Position numbers and translations under genes: made by a program
Part shown: piece by piece, positions 6,505-10,546 of the stretch
Position numbering within the stretch: the first letter of the stretch is position 1
Layout: every line of letters starts with the position of its first letter
Notes under the pieces: generated by a model
Seen by the model: only the letters and a program-made list of their open reading frames with translations
Database searches by the model: none
Told to the model about the DNA's origin: nothing
From: CAZOZP01 sp964584325
Lineage (GTDB): Bacteria; Bacteroidota; Ignavibacteria; Ignavibacteriales; Melioribacteraceae
Direction of reading: 5' to 3'
Assembly: GCA_964584325.1 (NCBI GenBank)
Contig: CAZOZP010000088.1
Coordinates: 1 to 10,546 of the forward strand
Length of the DNA stretch: 10,546 bases

Positions 6505-8019
6505 TCAATGTCCGCCTTTTGGCTGTGCCGATTCTAATTGAGTTGATTTTGGTTCTTTAACGAAAATCCAAAAGAAAACCGACAAACAGATAAATATTCC
6601 ACAAAGGATATACAACAATTGATAATTCCCTGTTGAAGAAATAATATTGGCAACACCCTGGCTCATCATTTGTGGTAACACCACTGCCAGGTTAAATATT
6701 CCCATAAACAAACCCATTTTTGACTGATTTATTCTTTCAGTAACAATAGAAAAAACTATCGAGATAACAGCAGCCCAGCCAATACCTGTCAAAAACATAC
6801 CGATATAAAAATCGATTTCACTTTGACCTAAGAATGCAATATAAAAATACCCGATTGCACTAAAAATAAGTGCAGAGTTATAAGTTTTTACTCGTCCTAT
6901 TTTTTTTGCAATCATTGAAAGGAAAGCAGGGAAAATTGCACCAACAGCATTAAGTATCAAAAATCCTAAAGAAACGATATTCCCTGTTGTAACTTCAGCA
7001 CTTTGTGTAACACCTGTCAGCATTTCTGCAAACTTATTTGCAAAAACTTGATCTAAATTAAGATTAGGAACTATTTGTTTATTAATAAAAAACCCAGACA
7101 TTACAAACATACTTTGGAAAGCAACCCAGGTAAAAGTATGAGCAAGCATTATTTTCTTAAATTCATTTTCATCTGATTCATTATTTTTACCCTTAGCTAT
7201 TATCCAAAATCCGATAACAACAGTATAAATAAGACTTAATATCAGAATGGGATTATGAATAAATCTGAGTTCTTCCTGAAAGAAATGAAAAATAAGACTA
7301 AAAATTCCAAAAGCAAGAAAACCATATAAAGGAACAATTGATTTCAGGATGTCTAAAAAAGTATGTTGTTTCTCAGTTTCTTCATCTTTCCCGGAGTGTC
7401 CTTTTAATTCTTTTGGTTCTTCAATAAATAAAGAAGGAATAACTGAACAAAGCAGCACAAAACCAGCTGCTATTATTAAAAGTGTCTCGTTTCCGAAAAC
7501 CATTGATAAAAAATAAGCAACTACTCCGAAAGTACCGGAAACAACCTGCATCCAAACATAACCGGCAGTCCTTTGCTTCCCTTCAGGAGTTAGATCCGCA
7601 ATAATTGATCTTGCAGGATTAAAAGTAACATTTACTGATAAATCAAGTAAAAGCGCAATAACAGAAGCTATAAGTATAATGCTTGTTATTCCTGTAGCTT
7701 CAGAAATAACTCCTATTTGAGGCAATGCAAGAAACATTAAAGAACCTACAATACCGCCTACCATTATAAAAGGCCGCCTTCTTCCACCTAAAAACCATAC
7801 ATTGTCACTAATGAGTCCGACTATAACTTGTCCGAATATACCTGCCAAAGGACCGGCAAGCCATACGAATGCAACCTGATGAATATCCAAACCATATTTT
7901 GTATTTAATATCCAACTTAACGCTGCAATTTGAGTTGACAAAGCAAATCCAACAGCTGTTGCGGGTAAACTTAAAAGTGCATAAAAAGTATTGCTTAATT
8001 TTTTCTGCATGTCAAGCAT
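6505..8019 (-). CDS. MFS sugar transporter of the GPH/SLC45 type
   Basis: This 504-residue protein is almost entirely hydrophobic segments, about 12 in all, in two halves joined by a charged cytoplasmic loop (residues about 200-222, EEPKELKGHSGKDEETEK). The loop after the second segment reads GLISDN...GGRRRPFI (68-84), the hallmark of the glycoside-pentoside-hexuronide and SLC45/sucrose-transporter branch of the major facilitator superfamily. A second family patch, NVTFNPARSIIADLTPEGKQR (in two parts: NVTFNPARSI at 130-139 and IADLTPEGKQR after it), supports this. Relatives move sucrose, maltose or other alpha-glucosides with protons across the inner membrane; the actual sugar is inference, as no sugar-metabolism gene is in view. 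The ATG at 8019 is chosen because GGAGA lies six bases upstream; an ATG at 8010 is the alternative. A terminator follows at 6446-6473. Confidence 0.88.
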   Translation of the reverse strand: MLDMQKKLSNTFYALLSLPATAVGFALSTQIAALSWILNTKYGLDIHQVAFVWLAGPLAGIFGQVIVGLISDNVWFLGGRRRPFIMVGGIVGSLMFLALPQIGVISEATGITSIILIASVIALLLDLSVNVTFNPARSIIADLTPEGKQRTAGYVWMQVVSGTFGVVAYFLSMVFGNETLLIIAAGFVLLCSVIPSLFIEEPKELKGHSGKDEETEKQHTFLDILKSIVPLYGFLAFGIFSLIFHFFQEELRFIHNPILILSLIYTVVIGFWIIAKGKNNESDENEFKKIMLAHTFTWVAFQSMFVMSGFFINKQIVPNLNLDQVFANKFAEMLTGVTQSAEVTTGNIVSLGFLILNAVGAIFPAFLSMIAKKIGRVKTYNSALIFSAIGYFYIAFLGQSEIDFYIGMFLTGIGWAAVISIVFSIVTERINQSKMGLFMGIFNLAVVLPQMMSQGVANIISSTGNYQLLYILCGIFICLSVFFWIFVKEPKSTQLESAQPKGGH

Positions 8020-8095
8020 TTTTCATCTCCAATTTGGTAAAAAAGATTCAAGCAAAATTAGTTTTTTGATTGATAAAATGAAAGAGAATAATACT

Positions 8096-8123
8096 TTATT
8101 AAATTAATTACAGTGACAATCAA
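8096..8123 (-). promoter_or_regulatory. Weak candidate promoter for the transporter gene
   Basis: On the minus strand TTGATT (8123-8118) is followed after 16 bases by TAATAA (8101-8096), about 75 bases upstream of the transporter ATG. It is the best pair I find in 8020-8130, but the spacing and -10 are both imperfect. Otherwise the gap 8020-8333 holds only the antitoxin relic and A+T-rich DNA. Confidence 0.25.
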
Positions 8124-8130
8124 ATCTGCC

Positions 8131-8203
8131 TTATTTTATTTCATTAGCATTAAACTTTGGGTTTAAGATAACTTATTGCTTTTACTGATTCGCTTAAATT
8201 CAT
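8131..8203 (-). pseudogene. N-terminal relic of a Phd/YefM-type antitoxin
   Basis: GGAG (8213-8210) stands six bases before an ATG at 8203, a good initiation site. The ORF reads MNLSESVKAISYLKPKV and stops (TAA, 8152-8150). This is very like the start of prevent-host-death antitoxins, which commonly read M.LSE.IKPISYLKA.A.EI. Skipping one base after the Val codon continues the match with NANEIK (8151-8134), followed by a stop at 8133-8131. So one extra base and later decay have destroyed the gene, while its ribosome-binding site remains. No ParE-like toxin follows it; the transporter gene begins about 110 bases further on. The family match is from memory of the consensus, and the piece is short. 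Confidence 0.6.
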
Positions 8204-8333
8204 TGAAGTCTCCATTTACTGAACTTGATATAGTCTTTAATGGTTTTTATTTAAGTAGCTTTAATAATAAATAATATTAAATCAGGAAAGATATCCGGCC
8301 TTTATGAAAAATGAGTTTGAAGTTATATGCAGA

Positions 8334-8642
8334 TTATTTAGATGTATTCTTCGATATTTCTTCCTTCTTCAATAATTGGTGACCTTCAAAAATGGTTAAT
8401 ATATCAATTGTATTTTCTTTTAATAAATAAACTATTCTATAATTTTTATAAAGTATCTCCTTTATGTTGCTAATTGATAGTTCCGGAACAACCCTTCCAA
8501 TTTCAGGATTATCAACTAATGATTCCGCCAATGTAATTAACTTGTCAATAAAATCAATAGCAACAATCGGATTATCTTTTGAAATATAGTTCTCAATGTC
8601 TTGTAATCTGTGTAAGGCTTCTTTTGACCAATAAATTTTCAT
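8334..8642 (-). CDS. ParE/RelE-family type II toxin (intact)
   Basis: The 102-residue protein has the full ParE-like pattern: YWSKEALHRLQDIENYI at residues 4-20, then DNPIVAIDFIDKL, the turn NPEIGRVVPEL, and the C-terminal core IKEILYKNYRIVYLLKEN followed by ILTIFEGHQLL. Members of this superfamily poison DNA gyrase (ParE) or cut mRNA on the ribosome (RelE); the ParE branch is the better fit by sequence feel, but the target is not proven. The ATG overlaps the antitoxin stop by four bases (ATGA, 8639-8642), so the two are translationally coupled, antitoxin first. It is about one-third identical by eye to the broken toxin at 9237-9530. I find no convincing terminator after the TAA. Confidence 0.88.
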   Translation of the reverse strand: MKIYWSKEALHRLQDIENYISKDNPIVAIDFIDKLITLAESLVDNPEIGRVVPELSISNIKEILYKNYRIVYLLKENTIDILTIFEGHQLLKKEEISKNTSK

Positions 8643-8929
8643 CTTATTTTGTTATCTCTTACTGATTGCAATTCCTTTCTAAGCTGAGAAGTTGATAAAA
8701 GCTCACCTCTTTCTGATTCAGATAATCCTTTTGAAATTGAGTCAATGAGATGTTTTGTTTCCCTTAACTCATCATATTCAGAAGGGGAAACTAATACTCC
8801 AGCGGGTATCCCATTTTGAGTTATTATTATTGAATTTCGTTTATTTTTAATCTCTTTGATATACTTAGCCAACCCCGACTTAAATTGACCGATTGGAATT
8901 ATATCATTTGCAACTAATATATTTCTCAT
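8639..8929 (-). CDS. Phd/YefM-family antitoxin (intact)
   Basis: The 96-residue protein carries the family's N-terminal fold: IPIGQFKSGLAKYIKEI (residues 11-27), then SIIITQNGIPAGVLVSPSEYDEL (two parts: SIIITQNGIPAGVL and VSPSEYDEL, residues 33-55). The N-terminal half normally dimerises and binds the operon's operator, and the charged C-terminal tail (residues 60-96, rich in S, E, K, R) wraps the toxin. It is the first gene of the pair, and its ATG has GAGAGGA seven to thirteen bases upstream. A strong promoter (8963-8991) drives the operon, and repression by the antitoxin-toxin complex is expected from the family. It is a distant paralogue of the antitoxin domain at 9527-9784; both share ITQNG and SEY motifs. 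Confidence 0.88.
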   Translation of the reverse strand: MRNILVANDIIPIGQFKSGLAKYIKEIKNKRNSIIITQNGIPAGVLVSPSEYDELRETKHLIDSISKGLSESERGELLSTSQLRKELQSVRDNKIR

Positions 8930-8962
8930 GTTCTATCCTCTCTTTGTCTAAATATTGGACTT

Positions 8963-8991
8963 AATATAATCCCAAATAATGACATAATCAA
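8963..8991 (-). promoter_or_regulatory. Promoter of the intact toxin-antitoxin operon
   Basis: On the minus strand TTGATT (8991-8986) and TATATT (8968-8963) are separated by exactly 17 bases, and the -10 lies 33 bases before the antitoxin ATG. An imperfect inverted repeat (ATTTGGGA, then TCCAATAT after 10 bases, about 8953-8978) surrounds the -10 and could be the antitoxin's operator. Confidence 0.5.
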
Positions 8992-9050
8992 GATGAATTT
9001 GGTATAATCAGACCCCATATTTATATTCAGTAAGTTAAGCACTTTTTGTT

Positions 9051-9134
9051 TTAATCATTAATAAGTAAATCCTCAATATCTTTAGGTGATAAATATTTTA
9101 AAGATGAATGAATACTTTTTCTGTTGTATTATAC
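9051..9134 (-). pseudogene. C-terminal relic of an IS3-family transposase
   Basis: The minus-strand frame ending at the TAA (9053-9051) reads YNRKSIHSSLKYLSP and then KDIEDLLIND. This is the end of the integrase core of IS3-family transposases, whose consensus is YN..R.HSSLGYLSPEEYE. One codon upstream of the Tyr is an in-frame TAA (9131-9129), preceded by LKV; no homology continues beyond that, so only about 25 codons survive. GTAAGTTAAGCACTTTTT (9030-9047) just outside the stop may be the remains of the element's terminal repeat, but I cannot pair it with another end. The relic sits between the intact module's promoter and the broken toxin, so an insertion and deletion probably shaped this junction. 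Confidence 0.65.
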
Positions 9135-9142
9135 TTTCAGTC

Positions 9143-9236
9143 GGGTAGATTATCAGCGGATTTTAATTTTGCCGGGCTTCTCTTTTTTTCTGTCCCGGAA
9201 AAGCCGGCCGGTTTGGTGAAATTGTTATGCCACAAA
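9143..9236. other. GC-richer patch with imperfect dyad, no gene recognised
   Basis: Between the transposase relic and the broken toxin is a short block with CCGGCCGG (9203-9210 region) and an imperfect inverted repeat, GCCGGGCTTCTC (9171-9182) against GAAAAGCCGGC (9198-9208). Its base composition contrasts with the A+T-rich surroundings. Reading frames through it have no recognised product. It may be a dispersed repeat or leftover of the insertion event. Confidence 0.35.
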
Positions 9237-9530
9237 TTAAGATATGTCTTCATCCGTGAGTATTTGTTTGATATTCCTAATCGTAAGTATAAAGATTCTT
9301 TTTGCTTCAACCCGGTAAATAATTCTATATTCACCTTCGAATAATTCCCGAATATCTTCTCTGTTTACTTCCGGTACTTTTCTTCCTCTCATCGGATTTT
9401 GTGGTAATGTTTCAACTTTTTCGAAAATATTTTCAACTAATTTTTGAGCTGCCGAAACATTGTCTTTTGATATGTATTCAAATATTTCTTCTAATCTTTC
9501 TATCTACAAAGGAGACCAATAAATTCTCAT
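9237..9530 (-). pseudogene. ParE/RelE-family toxin interrupted by an amber stop at codon 9
   Basis: From the ATG at 9530 the frame reads MRIYWSPL, then TAG (9506-9504), then continues open for 88 codons to TAA (9239-9237). The continuation is a complete ParE-like sequence: IERLEEIFEYISKDN, NPMRGRKVPEV, DIRELFEGEYRIIYRVE. Without the TAG it would be 97 residues, normal length for the family. The interrupted position is the conserved Ala of the WS..A motif, present as GCC in the intact toxin at 8618-8616. The ATG overlaps the antitoxin stop as ATGA (9527-9530), exactly as in the intact pair. The next Met is near residue 50, so no shorter start can rescue it. It is either a recently silenced toxin or an error in the sequence; no other damage is visible. 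Confidence 0.85.
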
Positions 9531-9994
9531 GGTTTGAATCTCTTTGCAATTCTCTTTTTTACATTCGTATGTGAAACTGACAAACCCTGACTAATTTGTT
9601 CTTCGGCGGTTTTTATATCTTCAAGAACTTCAATTTTGTCAATCATTGATTGATATTCTGATACATCTATCAGAATAGCTGAACTTTTACCATTTTGAGT
9701 AATAACTAATGGTCTTTTTGTTTTTTTTACTTTATCGAAGTAAAATGCAACTTTTGAACGAAACTCAGACAATGGCTGAATATCCTGGTCTAACTGTTGA
9801 TTATCATTATTTGGAAACTTTATTTCAATCTGGTCATATTTCATCCAAGCTGGACCATCATAGCTCTGATTAACTTTTTGTAGATAAATATCTTTCTCAT
9901 TATCGAAAATAAATTCACCTTGTAATTCAATAACATCATTACAGTATAAAGTTTTATTCAACTGTACTTTCGAACTTGACATATTAATTACCAT
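9527..9994 (-). CDS. Phd/YefM-family antitoxin with N-terminal extension; partner of the broken toxin
   Basis: Residues about 71-120 of 155 form a Phd-type domain: IQPLSEFRSKVAFYFDKVKK, then PLVITQNGKSSAILIDVSEY. The charged tail (121-155) would be the toxin-binding part. The first 70 residues are unusual, since such antitoxins normally run 80-100 residues in total; they read like a small compact domain (VIELQGEFIFDNEKDIYLQK near 21-40, GPAWMKYDQIEIKFPNN near 47-63) that I do not recognise. The frame is intact, although the coupled toxin is not. No clear ribosome-binding site precedes the ATG at 9994 or the one at 9982; the latter (MSSSK) is an equal candidate, and an internal start at Met51 would shorten the extension. 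An inverted repeat upstream (10041-10066) is a possible operator. Confidence 0.8.
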   Translation of the reverse strand: MVINMSSSKVQLNKTLYCNDVIELQGEFIFDNEKDIYLQKVNQSYDGPAWMKYDQIEIKFPNNDNQQLDQDIQPLSEFRSKVAFYFDKVKKTKRPLVITQNGKSSAILIDVSEYQSMIDKIEVLEDIKTAEEQISQGLSVSHTNVKKRIAKRFKP

Positions 9995-10040
9995 TTAACT
10001 ATTAAGCACATAACTATTAATTATCCCGCCAAAAATCTGT

Positions 10041-10066
10041 ATAACTTCTCGTCGGTATGAAGTTAT
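10041..10066. promoter_or_regulatory. Inverted repeat, candidate operator of the second module
   Basis: ATAACTTC (10041-10048) and GAAGTTAT (10059-10066) are perfect 8-bp inverted repeats around a 10-nt centre, 47-72 bases upstream of the antitoxin ATG. Phd-type antitoxins autoregulate by binding palindromes in their promoter region, so this is the natural candidate. I see no confident -35/-10 pair next to it. Confidence 0.35.
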
Positions 10067-10465
10067 ATTCTTATTAATCCACGGTTTTTAACTTATTTTC
10101 TAACTTTCTATTAATAAATTTTTGCTAATTGTGATTTTAACAATCTCATATTCTACGAATAAAATTAGTATCTATTCTTACAAATTGCAAGAGTGATTTA
10201 CGAATTATTAATATTTTATTATTTAATGATTTGAAGAACGGTGATTCTTGATATTTTACAGATTATTTTTTCTCTGGGTGTGACCCGGACAGCCGTGGAA
10301 ATTTAGCTTTAATTTGAAGAAGCAGCGACTCAAGGACTTGTGTCTCTAAACTCATCAATTCTAAAATAATATCATTTGAATAAACCATCTTGTGTTAAAT
10401 TTGCCGGGTTATTTACGATATAATTTCAACAGCACTCAAATTCTGTAGGGTTTAGATTTTTAAGG
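10067..10465. other. Gene-poor stretch with a doubtful 41-codon ORF
   Basis: Mostly A+T-rich DNA. On the minus strand an ATG at 10388 opens 41 codons (MVYSNDIILELMSLETQVLE, then a Leu-rich stretch ending FPRLSGSHPEKK) up to a TAA at 10265-10263, and the same frame stays open for a further 38 codons after the stop. No ribosome-binding site and no family are recognised. The tail coincides with a GC-richer patch (10276-10301). An imperfect dyad CTTACAA-A-TTGCAAG lies at 10177-10191. I would not call a gene here. Confidence 0.3.
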
Positions 10466-10546
10466 CTAACTTAAATCGTTAATTAATTTTTGAATCTTTT
10501 CTTTTAGTTCAGGCAAGTCTTCTTTTGCAGTGTTCCAAACAACTTT
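10466..10546 (-). CDS. C-terminal end of a HepT-like (DUF86) toxin, partial at window edge
   Basis: The frame entering from the right edge reads KVVWNTAKEDLPELKEKI and then QKLINDLS before TAG (10468-10466). HepT-type proteins typically end with (I/V)VW..V..DLP.LK..IE..L, so this 26-residue tail fits well. HepT is an HEPN-fold protein paired with the nucleotidyltransferase-like antitoxin MntA, which AMPylates it. The partner and the HEPN motif (RX4HXY) would be outside the window, so the call rests on the tail alone. Its position next to two Phd-ParE modules supports it. Confidence 0.55.
   Translation of the reverse strand, partial: KVVWNTAKEDLPELKEKIQKLINDLS

Noticed and set aside
9108..9344. 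ORFs on both strands at 9108-9344 and 9137-9334
   Set aside because: They are out-of-frame readings across the IS3 relic, the GC-rich patch and the end of the broken toxin. The in-frame homologies lie in other frames.
10041..10066. loxP-like recombination site (ATAACTTC ... GAAGTTAT)
   Set aside because: The outer 8 bases match loxP arms, but the spacing is 26 bp rather than 34 and the inner arm bases do not match. No recombinase is present.
10263..10388. Small protein gene of 41 codons
   Set aside because: No ribosome-binding site, no recognised family, and an open frame of this length is easily reached by chance. Kept only as a note in the gene-poor stretch.

Overview
The window looks like a chromosomal fragment from a member of the Ignavibacteria or a close relative in the Bacteroidota/Chlorobi group. 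The best evidence is the C-terminal sorting domain of the 630-aa protein (QNYPNPFNPETTIEYSIP near residue 550, then VYNLLGQE and SGMYLYK), which is typical of type IX secretion cargo in that lineage. The DNA is A+T-rich, and every protein gene I can support lies on the minus strand. I see no rRNA, tRNA or CRISPR array.

Layout in coordinate order. Positions 1-2438 hold the first 812 codons of a large exported protein whose C-terminus lies outside the window. Positions 2590-3615 encode a lipoprotein with beta-propeller-like repeats. Between these two genes is a strong ribosome-binding site feeding a two-codon ORF, and a perfect 12-bp hairpin. Positions 3616-4386 have no gene: a promoter, an A14 run, then a mosaic of short repeats and dyads bracketed by an 11-bp perfect inverted repeat. 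Positions 4436-6328 encode a modular type IX secretion cargo protein with its own terminator; it shares a leader design with the lipoprotein gene. Positions 6505-8019 encode a 12-TM sugar transporter of the GPH/SLC45 type.

From about 8130 to the right edge the window is a graveyard of toxin-antitoxin modules. In coordinate order it holds: the first 17 codons of a Phd-type antitoxin, still with a strong ribosome-binding site but then frameshifted; an intact Phd-ParE pair with ATGA overlap and a good promoter; the last 25 codons of an IS3-family transposase; a second ParE gene, full length except for an amber stop at codon 9; its intact Phd antitoxin with an unusual 70-residue N-terminal extension; and the last 26 codons of what looks like a HepT-type toxin running off the edge.

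The left half is ordinary cell-surface and transport biology. The right half is accessory DNA in which antitoxins outlive their toxins. The most useful targets are the amber-interrupted toxin with its retained, extended antitoxin, the antitoxin relic, and the repeat mosaic at 3.8-4.4 kb.
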